From positions 2,131,501-2,195,500 of the forward strand of contig NZ_CP106753.1 in the NCBI RefSeq assembly GCF_025642115.1: a DNA stretch of 64,000 nucleotides. Reading direction: 5' to 3'. This DNA is from Chitiniphilus purpureus. GTDB lineage: Bacteria; Pseudomonadota; Gammaproteobacteria; Burkholderiales; Chitinibacteraceae. Below the pieces are notes generated by a model. That model saw nothing but the letters and a program-made list of their open reading frames with translations, had not been told where the DNA came from and made no database searches. Made by a program: the position numbers and the translations under genes. Each line of letters begins with the position of its first letter. Position 1 is the first letter of the stretch. This document shows, piece by piece, positions 54,631 through 63,190 of this stretch.

Positions 54631-55217
54631 TTTGCTTGCTCGAACTCGACCTTGGGCGGGCTTGCCAGGCGCTTTTCGTTTTCCACGGTGAAATTGGGTT
54701 TCACCGCCATGCTGAAAAGCTTGGCGGTCAGGTTGTTGGGGAACGAGCGCACCGTGGTGTTGTAGCGCTGCACCGTAGTGATATAGCGGTTGCGCGCCAC
54801 GGTGATCCGGTTCTCGGTGCCTTCAAGCTGGGCCGACAGATCGCGGAAGCTATCGTTGGCTTTCAGGTCCGGATAGCGCTCGGACACGGCAAGCAGACGC
54901 GACAGCGCCGAGGTCATCTCGCCCTGCGCCGCCTGGAACTTGGCAAACGCCGCCTCATCGTTGATCAGTGCCGGGGTCACCTGCAGCGAGCCCACCCGGG
55001 CGCGTGCCTCGGTGACCTCGGTGAGCACCTCACGCTCATGGCTGGCATAGCCCTTGACCACGTTGACGAGGTTGGGCACGAGATCGGCCCGGCGTTGGTA
55101 CTGGTTGAGCACTTCGGACCATGCCGCGTTCACGGCCTCGTCCTGTGCTTGCATGGTGTTGTAACCGCAACCCGATAGCGTGGCGGTGAAGAGCAGGATC
55201 AGCAGCAGACGTTTCAT
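54627..55217 (-). CDS. lemA: LemA family lipoprotein
   Basis: A 196-residue LemA protein. The signal peptide ends in a lipobox, LSGC (lipidated Cys17), followed by GYNTMQAQDEAVNAAWSEVL. Typical downstream sequence is NQYQRRADLVPNLVNVVKGY, then VARNRYITTVQRYNTTVRSF and the NNLTAKLF ending. It begins the lemA-TPM-TPM operon. The start at 55217 gives a normal lipoprotein signal; the open frame upstream is Cys- and Pro-rich and not family-like. Confidence 0.95.
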   Translation of the reverse strand: MKRLLLILLFTATLSGCGYNTMQAQDEAVNAAWSEVLNQYQRRADLVPNLVNVVKGYASHEREVLTEVTEARARVGSLQVTPALINDEAAFAKFQAAQGEMTSALSRLLAVSERYPDLKANDSFRDLSAQLEGTENRITVARNRYITTVQRYNTTVRSFPNNLTAKLFSMAVKPNFTVENEKRLASPPKVEFEQAK

Positions 55218-55641
55218 CGGAAGTCTCCAACGTGAGGCGTTCGGTCCCGGACGCACGTTGCCGGGCAAGCGCGAGGGTGGTGCGTACTGCCATCCGCATG
55301 GCAAATGTCGATCGGTGCTGGCGCAGTACGGCCGCTTGCCGCATGGGCGGGGCCAGGGCCGTATTGTCAGACAAGGACCGCGCGATGCAAAACAAGCGGG
55401 GTTGCATTGACACGGCAGGCATTGTTGCGCAAGGCGCGACACCTTACCAAGCGGGCCTTCCGGTGGCGTAGTCCGGATGCCGCCAGTGCCGGGCGGGAGA
55501 CTGACATCGTGTCAGACGATTCTCACGGCATATCGCGCAAGTACCTGATAACTCGCCTTGCGGTTGCTGGATATTCTGCCGTCATCTGGCGGTCCCGCTT
55601 GGCCGCATTGCCTATAGAGAACTTAGAAGAGGGGATTCGAT
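55218..55641. other. 424-bp intergenic region
   Basis: No gene supported between the divergent lemA operon and the zinc-ribbon gene. The last 150 bases are less GC-rich and contain GCCTATAGAG and the AGAGGGG ribosome site of the downstream gene. No other structure was seen. Confidence 0.4.
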
Positions 55642-55968
55642 ATGCAAGGCTACGGCAGCAAGAACTGGGCTTCGATGCGGGCGCTGGCAAGCGCCCATCA
55701 TCTGGCACGTGCCCACCTGTGCATCCAGTGCGCGAAACTGCTGCGCAATCCGCGCTCAGCCGAACCGCATCTCGGTCTGGCCACCGCCCGTCCCAAGCAC
55801 CATGAAGCCGGTCTGGAGTTCCGCCACTTCCGTTGCAGCGAGTGCGACCAGGAATGGACGCAACGGCTGGATCTGGGCGAAGGCGTCAGCCATTGGACCA
55901 TGAAGGCTGCATTCTCCACAGCGCCCGCGTTGCGTGGCGCCGACAGTGCGTCGTTCGGATTGCGCTGA
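55642..55968 (+). CDS. Small zinc-ribbon-like hypothetical protein
   Basis: A 108-residue protein with two CxxC pairs, Cys27/Cys30 (HLCIQCAKLL) and Cys65/Cys68 (FRCSECDQEW), spaced as in a zinc ribbon; the FRHFRC-S-E-CDQEW part resembles small zinc-ribbon proteins that follow Lys/Arg-type segments. There is no signal peptide or membrane segment. The ribosome site AGAGGGG lies about eight bases before the ATG. I do not recognise a family with a known role; RNA or DNA binding is possible. Confidence 0.6.
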   Translation: MQGYGSKNWASMRALASAHHLARAHLCIQCAKLLRNPRSAEPHLGLATARPKHHEAGLEFRHFRCSECDQEWTQRLDLGEGVSHWTMKAAFSTAPALRGADSASFGLR

Positions 55969-56050
55969 GATTGTCCAGGCCGGCGCGCTCGTCGGATCGA
56001 GCCGGCCGACCCCCCGGCAACGACTTGTACTTCCCATCCTGATCAGCGCA

Positions 56051-56089
56051 GATTTCATGCTGCCGCACGTGTGTGCGGCAGCATGAATC
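56051..56089. promoter_or_regulatory. 15-bp perfect hairpin upstream of the chitinase gene
   Basis: TTCATGCTGCCGCAC and GTGCGGCAGCATGAA pair perfectly around a GTGT loop, with further pairing after a bulge. It starts 71 bases before the chitinase ATG and has no T-tract, so it may be an operator or an mRNA structure rather than a terminator. Confidence 0.6.
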
Positions 56090-56121
56090 CGATCCAGAAG
56101 AAAAGGACGAGGAGTACTTTG

Positions 56122-57837
56122 ATGAAAAAGCATCTGATGTCGCCGTTGCAGGCGAGGCTGCTGGCTGGCGCCGTGCTGGCCACCAGCGCGTGGGCCTTGC
56201 CGGTCGCTTCGGCTCAGGCCGCCTGCGCGGCCTGGGCTGAAGGCAACACCTATACGGCGGGCGCCGTGGTCAGCTATGGCGGGGCAAGCTATACCGCCCG
56301 GGTGACGCATACCGCCTATGTGGGCTCCAACTGGAACCCCGCCGCTTCGCCCACGCTGTGGCAGACCGGCGGCGATTGCGGCGTGGTCACACCGACGCCG
56401 ACCGGCCCGCTGACGCCCACGCCCACCAGCGTACCGACCCATACCCCGACCCCCACGCTGACACCGCCGCAGCCGTCGCGCACGCCCACGCCACCTGCGG
56501 GGGTCTGCTACACCGCCTGGAACAGCAACGATACCTATACCGGTGGCCAGCGCGTCACCTACAACGGTGTCAATTACGAAGCCAAGTGGTGGACCAAGGG
56601 CGACAACCCGGCGCAATCGGGCGACTGGGGGGTGTGGAAGAACCTTGGCGGCTGCGGCAGCAATGTCACGCCCACGCCGGTGACGCCCACGCCGACCCCG
56701 GTCACGCCGACGCCCACTCCCACGCCGCCCACGCCGACCCCCACGCCGGGACCGGCACCGGCGCGCATGTACGTGGGTTATGCGAGCACCTGGAATACCA
56801 GTATCTATGACCTCACGCCGGCCAACATCCCCAGCTACTTCACCCATGTGAACCTGGCCTTCGTGCGGCCGGATACCAACTACACCCGCGGCTCGTTCGC
56901 GTTCGATCAGGAAGTCGCCGGCTTCGAGTTCGTCGAAGGCGCGGCCACCGCCAACGGCCAGAAGCGTCTGACCGCCCAGCAGGCGCAGGATCTGCGCAAC
57001 AACGTCGCCGCACTCAAGGCGCGTGGCACGCAGGTGTTCCTGTCGGTTGGGGGCTGGTCCTACAGCCAGGGCAGCCAGTGGAGCCGCTTCAACGCGCCGC
57101 ATGTGGTCGATCTGGCGCTGGACCTGGGGGCAACCGGTGTCGACATCGACTGGGAGTCGTCCGGCAGCAACTGCAACAAGGGCGATGCCGCAACCTTCAG
57201 CTGTTCCAAGGACGGCGAGATCGCCGGCATCATCACCAGCCTCCACAACGAGATCCGCAGCCGCGGTGCCGGCCTGAAGATCTCGATCGCCGGCTGGTCC
57301 ACCGGTGCGTACTACGTCAAGGGCACGCCGTTCGAAGAAGGCAAGGTGCAGTGGGGATCGCCGTTCGGCGGCACCATGTACCGGGTGGTGAAGGATCACG
57401 GCAGCAAGATCGACTTCATCAACCTGATGTCGTACGACGGTGGCGAGTACTACGACCCGCGCGAAGGCTACGAATCCTACAAGGCGATCTACAACGGCCC
57501 GATCAACATGGGCATGGAGATCGCACCCGAGGGTTCGGGCGGGGCGGTGCTCAAGCTCAGCGACGGCGGTGTGGCGTACGACGCCGAGCTGCTGACCGGT
57601 GCCAACAACAGTGCGGTGGCCTACTACAACGTGCCCACGCTGGTGAAGTACGTGAAGAACAAGGGCCGCAACTACGACGGCTTCATGATCTGGCAGATCT
57701 GGAAGCAGCGGGTGCACCAGCCCGCGCCGTCCGGAGCCGCGACCGAGAACAGTGCCGGGCAGTATGTCTGCCAGAACCTGCCGCTGGCAGGCAACTGCAG
57801 CGACGTGATTCCGGTGCTGCCCAAGCTCGCGCCGTAA
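56122..57837 (+). CDS. Secreted chitinase, GH18 with two chitin-binding modules
   Basis: A 571-residue exported endochitinase. Signal peptide 1-33 (ends ASAQA). Two CBM5/12 modules: residues 34-86 (AWAEGNTYTAGAVVSYGGAS) and about 130-180 (AWNSNDTYTGGQRVTYNGVN). Pro/Thr-rich linkers (about 87-128 and 181-212) join them to a GH18 barrel (213-571). The catalytic motif GVDIDWE is at 339-345, with acid/base Glu345. The Tyr and Trp substrate-binding residues follow in LMSYDGGEYYDP and FMIWQIWKQR. The ATG at 56122 has GAGGAG ten bases upstream. A strong terminator follows the gene. Confidence 0.95.
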   Translation: MKKHLMSPLQARLLAGAVLATSAWALPVASAQAACAAWAEGNTYTAGAVVSYGGASYTARVTHTAYVGSNWNPAASPTLWQTGGDCGVVTPTPTGPLTPTPTSVPTHTPTPTLTPPQPSRTPTPPAGVCYTAWNSNDTYTGGQRVTYNGVNYEAKWWTKGDNPAQSGDWGVWKNLGGCGSNVTPTPVTPTPTPVTPTPTPTPPTPTPTPGPAPARMYVGYASTWNTSIYDLTPANIPSYFTHVNLAFVRPDTNYTRGSFAFDQEVAGFEFVEGAATANGQKRLTAQQAQDLRNNVAALKARGTQVFLSVGGWSYSQGSQWSRFNAPHVVDLALDLGATGVDIDWESSGSNCNKGDAATFSCSKDGEIAGIITSLHNEIRSRGAGLKISIAGWSTGAYYVKGTPFEEGKVQWGSPFGGTMYRVVKDHGSKIDFINLMSYDGGEYYDPREGYESYKAIYNGPINMGMEIAPEGSGGAVLKLSDGGVAYDAELLTGANNSAVAYYNVPTLVKYVKNKGRNYDGFMIWQIWKQRVHQPAPSGAATENSAGQYVCQNLPLAGNCSDVIPVLPKLAP

Positions 57838-57860
57838 CCGGCTGAGTCGTCAGCGCCATG

Positions 57861-57891
57861 ACGGGCGGGCCTGCGGGCCCGCCCGTTTTTT
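57861..57891 (+). terminator. Intrinsic terminator of the chitinase gene
   Basis: An 11-bp perfect stem (ACGGGCGGGCC and its complement) with loop TGCG, followed by six T residues. Confidence 0.92.
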
Positions 57892-57944
57892 ACGGGTGCA
57901 GCCGCTGTGAGGCACAGGGCACAGGGGTGTTCCGGCCGGCCCGG

Positions 57945-58454
57945 TCACGGGTCGCCAAGGCGCGCGTAGCGGGGACCTTGTGCGGTGGCGATGCTGGCGT
58001 AGAGCTGCGGCACCGCCAGCGGCCAGATCAGCGGGGGCATGGTCCGGGCCACACTGCCGGCGGCACGCAGCAACGTCACATGGGGGACAAAGGGTTTGGC
58101 ATCGAAGGCCATACCGTCTTCGCGCAGTGCCTGCCACAGCGTGCCGACCAGTTCCGTCAGCCCGGCCGACGCCGGGCCGCCGGCCCAGACGATGCAGCCC
58201 TTGGGGCTGCCGGTCTTGAAGCTGCCGACCCGGTCGATCCGCCAGTGCGCCCGGTGGCGGGACAGGGTGGCCAGGCGTGCCAGCAGCACGGGTACCTGCG
58301 CCGCCGGCGTCTCGCCCAGGAAGGCCAGCGTCAGGTGAAGATTGGCTGCCGGCATTGCCCGGCCGCCGACCTCGGCATGCAGCTGATCGCGCAGCGTGAC
58401 CAGTGAGGGCAGCAGCATGGGCGGCGGCGCCAGCGCGATGAACAGCCGCTGCAT
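57945..58454 (-). CDS. thpR: RNA 2',3'-cyclic phosphodiesterase
   Basis: A 169-residue 2H phosphoesterase (ThpR/LigT family), which opens 2',3'-cyclic phosphates on RNA ends. Both HxT motifs are visible: HLTLAFLGE near residue 40 and HVTLLRAAG near 125. The start RLFIALAPP is family-typical; ATG at 58454 gives MQRLFIA, and an ATG five codons earlier is also possible. It follows the Nudix gene on the same strand with no gap, so they are co-transcribed. Confidence 0.92.
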   Translation of the reverse strand: MQRLFIALAPPPMLLPSLVTLRDQLHAEVGGRAMPAANLHLTLAFLGETPAAQVPVLLARLATLSRHRAHWRIDRVGSFKTGSPKGCIVWAGGPASAGLTELVGTLWQALREDGMAFDAKPFVPHVTLLRAAGSVARTMPPLIWPLAVPQLYASIATAQGPRYARLGDP

Positions 58455-58455
58455 A

Positions 58456-59256
58456 TCAGGCCCAGCCATGGCGCGCCAGGAAGTCGCCGGTGACGGTGCC
58501 GGCATCCCAGGTGAATTCGGGCAGGCGTGCAATGGCCTCGGCGGCAGTCAACCGGTAGAACCCGGCCACTTCGCCGTCCATGTTGCAGGGCACGAAGTGT
58601 TCGGGCAGACACAGGTCATAGCAGTGCAGCACCTCGTCGTGCGTGCCGTCCGGCTCGTTGCGTGTCACCCGTAGCGTGCCGCCATAGATCAGGTCGCGGG
58701 TGAGCCCTGCCGGCACGCCGGCTTCCTCCCACAGCTCGCGTATCGCGCACCGGTCCCGCGTCTCATCCGCTGCCAGCCCGCCGGCCGCCAGATTGTCCAG
58801 CCGGCCCGGGTCGATGGCCTTGCTCGCCGCCCGGCGACCGATCCACAGCTGCTGTCCGCTGCTATAGCCGTTGACATGCACCGCCTGACTGATGAGGCCG
58901 AGCCGGCGGAACGCCGAGCGCTCCAGCGCGAACAGCGGCCGGGTAAGGTCGGGGCGGCCGTCGGACAGCGGGGCGAACACGGTGTAGCGCTCGTCGCGCC
59001 AGCCGCGGATCAGGCCTGCATCACGCAGCGCCTCTGCCGCGCGTTCGAGCAGCGCCCCCACGCCGGCAGGCGTCCCGGCCGCCACATGCACTGCGCCATC
59101 TGGCGTCTGCCTGAAGGCTGGATCGAACCCCAGTACAAAGCGCACGGTTTCCGGCTCCAGCCAGCCCAGCGGCGCATCAAGCAGATGCAAACGTGCCAGA
59201 CCCACGGTTTCGAAGCGTGGCGGGTATGCCAGATAGCGCCGCAGGCTGGCGTCCAT
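58456..59256 (-). CDS. Nudix hydrolase with DUF4743 N-terminus
   Basis: A 266-residue protein joining a DUF4743 region (residues 1-110) to a Nudix domain. The Nudix box GX5EX7REUXEEXGU is complete (GGLAADETRDRCAIRELWEE, then AGV). The architecture is that of plant thiamine-diphosphate-metabolite Nudix enzymes and their bacterial relatives, but the substrate here is not established. It lies directly upstream of thpR. Confidence 0.9.
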   Translation of the reverse strand: MDASLRRYLAYPPRFETVGLARLHLLDAPLGWLEPETVRFVLGFDPAFRQTPDGAVHVAAGTPAGVGALLERAAEALRDAGLIRGWRDERYTVFAPLSDGRPDLTRPLFALERSAFRRLGLISQAVHVNGYSSGQQLWIGRRAASKAIDPGRLDNLAAGGLAADETRDRCAIRELWEEAGVPAGLTRDLIYGGTLRVTRNEPDGTHDEVLHCYDLCLPEHFVPCNMDGEVAGFYRLTAAEAIARLPEFTWDAGTVTGDFLARHGWA

Positions 59257-59795
59257 CGGGATGCCTTCAGCCTGCCCGGCAGCACTGCGGCGCTGCGGGC
59301 ACGAATGGTTGGATCACGGTATGCATCAGCGTTTCCTGGGGTGAGCGTTTTGCCCCGGTTGTACCGGGGTCGGGCTCAAAGGGCTCAGTATAGACAGCGC
59401 TCCGCTGCCGTCCGGCAGGCCGTGGGCAAGCAGCCATGTGCCGGCTGCATACCCGGAGAGGCCCCGGCGCAGACGCTGTCCTAGCAGCCATCGATGGCTG
59501 TTTCAAATGGCACGGGCGTGCCGCGTCGGCCACGGCTGGCCACTGCACAGCGTACGCTGGGTCAGACCCCCTTCCATGCCGCCACCGACCGGGCGTGCTG
59601 CTGGCAGACCCTCGTCAGTGTGGGTCGTCATCGACCGACAGCTGTGGGGTGTCTTGCCGCCGTGACGGCGCGCACGTCCGGCGCCGCAAAACAACCATTT
59701 GCCATGCCAGTCAGCGTGCGACATCTTTACAGTCAGCTGCGATTTTTCTGAAAACGATTGTTTTTCAAAGGGTTTTCATGATTGCTTGCCTGGAT
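59257..59795. other. Intergenic region upstream of the HTH-galU gene
   Basis: About 540 bp with no supported gene. It contains a 7-bp palindrome CCCCGGT-TGT-ACCGGGG (59353-59369) near the Nudix start, and an A/T-rich segment (59740-59860) that most likely holds the promoter and operators of the HTH-galU transcript. Confidence 0.4.
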
Positions 59796-59811
59796 GTTCA
59801 TTTATCTGAAC
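59796..59811. promoter_or_regulatory. Operator-like repeat 1 (GTTCA-N6-TGAAC)
   Basis: GTTCATTTATCTGAAC, an inverted repeat with five-base arms. The same pattern recurs 49 bases downstream. Confidence 0.65.
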
Positions 59812-59844
59812 TTGATGGGGACATCAAGGCCACTTGACGCGGCT

Positions 59845-59860
59845 GTTCAATAATTTGAAC
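59845..59860. promoter_or_regulatory. Operator-like repeat 2 (GTTCA-N6-TGAAC)
   Basis: GTTCAATAATTTGAAC, with arms that extend to TGTTCAA/TTGAACA. It ends eight bases before the start codon of the Cro-like helix-turn-helix. Confidence 0.7.
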
Positions 59861-59868
59861 ATGCGTCG

Positions 59869-60936
59869 ATGCGCAAACTCGACGCCATCCGGATCTTCGG
59901 CACGCAAAGCCGCCTTGCTGCCGCCCTTGGGCTTGGGCGCTCGGCGGTGTCGCAATGGCCGGACGATCTGCCGCAGCGCCACGCCGATCAGGTGCAGGGT
60001 GCGGCGCTCAGGCTGGGCTTGCTTCCCGATGTCGCCAAACGAGGTCATGTCACGATGCAGAAAATCCGTAAAGCCGTATTCCCCGTCGCCGGGATGGGAA
60101 CCCGCTTCCTGCCCGCCACCAAGGCCAGCCCCAAGGAAATGATGCCGGTGGTGGACAAGCCGCTGATCCAGTACGCCGTGGAAGAGGCGCTGGAAGCGGG
60201 CATCACTGAGATGGTGTTCATCACCGGGCGCAACAAGCGCAGCATCGAAGACCACTTCGACAAGGCGTACGAGCTGGAGAACGAACTGGCGGCCCGGGGC
60301 AAGCAGCCCTTGCTGGATATCCTGCAATCCATCATTCCCAAATCGGTCAGCTGCATCTACATCCGGCAGACCGAAGCGCTGGGGCTGGGCCATGCGGTGC
60401 TGTGCGCCGAGCCGGTGGTGGGCGACGAGCCGTTCGCGGTGATCCTCGCCGACGATCTGATCGATGGCAATGGCACCTCCGAGATGAAGCGCATGGTCGG
60501 GCTCTTCGGCGATACCCATTGCTCGGTGCTCGGGGTGGAACAGGTGCCGCCGGCCGAGACCAGCTCGTATGGCATCGTCGAAGTACAGGAGGGCGGGAAC
60601 AACCGGCTGCGTGTCAGCAATATCGTCGAGAAGCCCAGGCCCGAGGAAGCGCCTTCGAACCTGGCCGTGGTCGGGCGCTATATCCTGACGCCGCGCATCT
60701 TCCATCACCTGCAGAACGTGCAGCCCGGCAAGGGCGGCGAGATCCAGCTCACCGACGGCATCTTCGCGCTGATGCAGGAACAGCACATCCTGGCGCACAC
60801 GCTCAAGGGCACGCGCTACGACTGCGGTTCCAAGCTCGGTTACCTGAAAGCCACACTGGCCTATGGCCTCAAGCATGCCGAGGTCGGTGACGAATTCACC
60901 AGTTATCTCAAGGAGTTCTGCACCAGACTCCCGTAA
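59869..60936 (+). CDS. galU: UTP-glucose-1-phosphate uridylyltransferase, in frame with an N-terminal Cro-like HTH
   Basis: Residues 63-355 are a complete GalU ([71 protein letters not shown], ending [20 protein letters not shown]), which makes UDP-glucose. Its ATG at 60055 has GAGG ten bases upstream and gives the normal length of 293. The frame, however, is open from 59869: residues 1-60 read as a small Cro/YdaS-type DNA-binding protein ([38 protein letters not shown]) with no stop before galU. Two operator-like repeats precede this start. So either a fusion is made, or the HTH and GalU are translated from separate starts. Confidence 0.9.
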   Translation: MRKLDAIRIFGTQSRLAAALGLGRSAVSQWPDDLPQRHADQVQGAALRLGLLPDVAKRGHVTMQKIRKAVFPVAGMGTRFLPATKASPKEMMPVVDKPLIQYAVEEALEAGITEMVFITGRNKRSIEDHFDKAYELENELAARGKQPLLDILQSIIPKSVSCIYIRQTEALGLGHAVLCAEPVVGDEPFAVILADDLIDGNGTSEMKRMVGLFGDTHCSVLGVEQVPPAETSSYGIVEVQEGGNNRLRVSNIVEKPRPEEAPSNLAVVGRYILTPRIFHHLQNVQPGKGGEIQLTDGIFALMQEQHILAHTLKGTRYDCGSKLGYLKATLAYGLKHAEVGDEFTSYLKEFCTRLP

Positions 60937-60963
60937 ATGCTGGCTGGGCTAGCCGGAGAGGGC

Positions 60964-60992
60964 GGGGCGGTGCGCTGGCATCGCCCCTTTTT
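60964..60992 (+). terminator. Intrinsic terminator of galU
   Basis: A 10-bp stem (GGGGCGGTGC pairing with GCATCGCCCC, one G-T wobble) with loop GCTG, then five T residues. Confidence 0.9.
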
Positions 60993-61112
60993 CTTACTTA
61001 GTATTCAGACAACGCTGCCCTTGGGGCGGATCAACGCAGGCTTGGCCTGGCGCGCGGATTCGCTCTTCGCGCTCGCCTTTGCCGATTCGCCCCATTGCAA
61101 CAGGAGATCGAG

Positions 61113-61865
61113 ATGCTTGCCATCATCGGCGGAACCGGGGCGACCCAGTTGGGCCATTTCGTGCCCACCCATCGCCGCGTCATGCGCACACCCTATGGCG
61201 ACCCTTCGGGCGCGCTGACCTTCGGCCGGATCGACGGTCAGGACGTGGTGTTCATCGCCCGTCACGGCTACGGCCACACCATCGCACCGCACCAGATCAA
61301 CTACCGCGCCAATATCTGGGCGCTGGCCGAAGTGCAGGCCGACGGCATCGTCGCGCTCGCATCGGTCGGCGGCATCCGTGCCGATCTGGCCCCGGGCGTG
61401 CTGGTGGTGCCCGATCAGATCATCGACTACACCTGGGGCCGTGCCCAGACCTTTTTCAGCGACGGCGACAAGCCCATCGTCCATACCGATTTCACCCGCC
61501 CGTACGACGAGCCGTTGCGGCAGCGGCTGTTGCGGGCCGCTCTGCAGGCCGGCGAGGGCATCGTCGATGGCGGCACCTATGCCTGCACCCAGGGGCCGCG
61601 GCTTGAAACCGCGGCCGAGATCCGCCGTATCGCGGGCGACGGCGGCGACATGGTCGGTATGACCGCCATGCCCGAGGCCATCCTCGCGCGCGAAGCGGGG
61701 CTTGGCTATGCAACCCTCGCCTTCGTCTCCAACTGGGCGGCCGGCATGGGCGACAACACCGAGCGGGTGGCGCTGGAGGCGGCCAGGGAGCAGACGGCGC
61801 CGTCGTTGGAGCGGATCCTGCGCATTCTGCGCCAGCTGGTCGTCGCGCCGGCCGCTCATGGCTGA
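61113..61865 (+). CDS. S-methyl-5'-thioinosine phosphorylase (MTAP/PNP family)
   Basis: A 250-residue purine nucleoside phosphorylase of the MTAP/PNP-II family. Conserved parts: AIIGGTGATQLG (phosphate loop), FIARHGYGHTIAPHQINYRA, ALASVGGIRADLAPGVLVVP, CTQGPRLETAAEIRRI and MVGMTAMPEAILAREAGL. It is of the MTIP type known in Pseudomonas and betaproteobacteria, which splits methylthioinosine in the methionine salvage pathway. The ATG at 61113 has AGGAGA seven bases upstream. It follows the galU terminator and precedes the CysC-like gene. Confidence 0.87.
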   Translation: MLAIIGGTGATQLGHFVPTHRRVMRTPYGDPSGALTFGRIDGQDVVFIARHGYGHTIAPHQINYRANIWALAEVQADGIVALASVGGIRADLAPGVLVVPDQIIDYTWGRAQTFFSDGDKPIVHTDFTRPYDEPLRQRLLRAALQAGEGIVDGGTYACTQGPRLETAAEIRRIAGDGGDMVGMTAMPEAILAREAGLGYATLAFVSNWAAGMGDNTERVALEAAREQTAPSLERILRILRQLVVAPAAHG

Positions 61866-61890
61866 CCTGGCATATGCCGGCCTGGACAGG

Positions 61891-62415
61891 ATGAACATGG
61901 ATAGCACGGTGTATTGGGTCACCGGCCTTGCCGGTGCAGGCAAGACCACGCTGGGCTCGGCGCTCCATCAGCGTCTGTTGGCCGGGGGCCGTCGCGCGGT
62001 CATGCTCGATGGCGACCGGTTGCGCGAGGTATTCGGCGGCCAGCACGGCTACAGTGTGGAAGAGCGCCGCTATCTGGCGATGTGCTATGTGCGGCTGTGC
62101 AAGATGCTGGCCGACCAGGGCACCGACGTGGTGTGCGCCACCGTGTCGATGTTTTCCGCGGTGCGCCAATGGGGGCGCGACCATATTCCCGGCTATCGGG
62201 AGATCTATGTGATCGCGCCGCAGGATCATCTGTTCGAACGGCGCGCGTTCTATGCCGACAGCAATGCCTCGCACGACGTGGTCGGGCTCAATCCGGCCTA
62301 TGAGCTGCCCACCGATCCGGATCTGGTGGTGCAGAACGACGGGCAGCGCACGCCGGAACAATGGGCCGAGCAGATTCTGACCGCGCTGGGCATCCATCTG
62401 CCCGGCCAAGCGTGA
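61891..62415 (+). CDS. CysC-like kinase (APS-kinase fold)
   Basis: A 174-residue P-loop kinase of the adenylylsulfate kinase family: WVTGLAGAGKTTLGSALHQR (Walker A), VMLDGDRLREVFGGQHGYS, VVCATVSMFSAVRQWGRD, and DVVGLNPAYELPTDPDLVVQ. True APS kinases read FISPY and KDVKGLYKKAR-like sequence in the lid; these differ, and there is no cysD, cysN or cysH nearby. In Campylobacter a CysC-like kinase (Cj1415) acts in phosphoramidate capsule synthesis, and the following genes fit that. The start may be ATG 61891, 61897, or 61858 (overlapping the MTIP stop codon). Confidence 0.75.
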   Translation: MNMDSTVYWVTGLAGAGKTTLGSALHQRLLAGGRRAVMLDGDRLREVFGGQHGYSVEERRYLAMCYVRLCKMLADQGTDVVCATVSMFSAVRQWGRDHIPGYREIYVIAPQDHLFERRAFYADSNASHDVVGLNPAYELPTDPDLVVQNDGQRTPEQWAEQILTALGIHLPGQA

Positions 62416-62430
62416 AAAGGAGAGTACGTT

Positions 62431-63183
62431 TTGAAGACCGAATGGGACTACACCGAACTGGCCGATGCCTACCTGCAGCGGCCTGACTATGCCAAGAGCG
62501 CCATCGACCAGCTGTTGACGCAGGCCGGGGTGCAGGCGGGCGACCCGGTTTGCGACGTGGGCGCCGGCGTGGCCCACCTGACGCTGATGCTGGCCGCGCA
62601 CGGCCTGCAGGTGGTCGCGGTCGAGCCGAACGATGCAATGCGCGCCAACGGTATCACCCGCACCCGGGCGTGTGCCAACGTACGCTGGCACGAAGGCACC
62701 GGCGAGGCGACCGGCCAGCCCGACCAGGCGTTCCGGCTGGTGACGTTCGGCTCGTCGTTCAACGTGACCGACCGGCCGGCGGCGCTGCGGGAAACCCGTC
62801 GTATCCTCAAGCCGGGCGGCTGGTTTGCCTGCATGTGGAACCACCGGGACCTGGACGATCCGATCCAGTCGCGCATCGAGGCCATCATCCGCGAGTCCGT
62901 GCCCGGCTACGGCTACGGCACGCGCCGCGAGGACCAGACCGAGGTCATCGACCAGAGCGGGCTGTTCGGACCGGTGCAGCGCATCGAGGGCAGCGTGCTG
63001 CATCACCAGGGCATCGACGACTGCATCGAAGCCTGGCGCTCGCACGCCACGCTGCAACGACAGGCCGGCGAGCGCTTCGGTGAGGTGGTCGATGCCATTG
63101 CCGCCTATCTGCACGGCCTGGGCACCGACCGGATCGCCATCCCCTACGTGACCAACATCTGGGCGGCGCAATTGAAGGGTTGA
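62431..63183 (+). CDS. SAM-dependent methyltransferase, class I
   Basis: A 250-residue Rossmann-fold methyltransferase. Motif I is CDVGAGVAHLTLMLAAHG; motif II is in VVAVEPNDAMRANG; motif III is around RILKPGGWFACMWNHRD. It has no membrane segment. It starts with TTG at 62431 behind a strong AAAGGAGA, and lies between the CysC-like and PEP-synthase-like genes, seven bases before the latter. A role in methylating a capsule modification is suggested by context only. Confidence 0.85.
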   Translation: MKTEWDYTELADAYLQRPDYAKSAIDQLLTQAGVQAGDPVCDVGAGVAHLTLMLAAHGLQVVAVEPNDAMRANGITRTRACANVRWHEGTGEATGQPDQAFRLVTFGSSFNVTDRPAALRETRRILKPGGWFACMWNHRDLDDPIQSRIEAIIRESVPGYGYGTRREDQTEVIDQSGLFGPVQRIEGSVLHHQGIDDCIEAWRSHATLQRQAGERFGEVVDAIAAYLHGLGTDRIAIPYVTNIWAAQLKG

Positions 63184-63190
63184 AGCCAGC

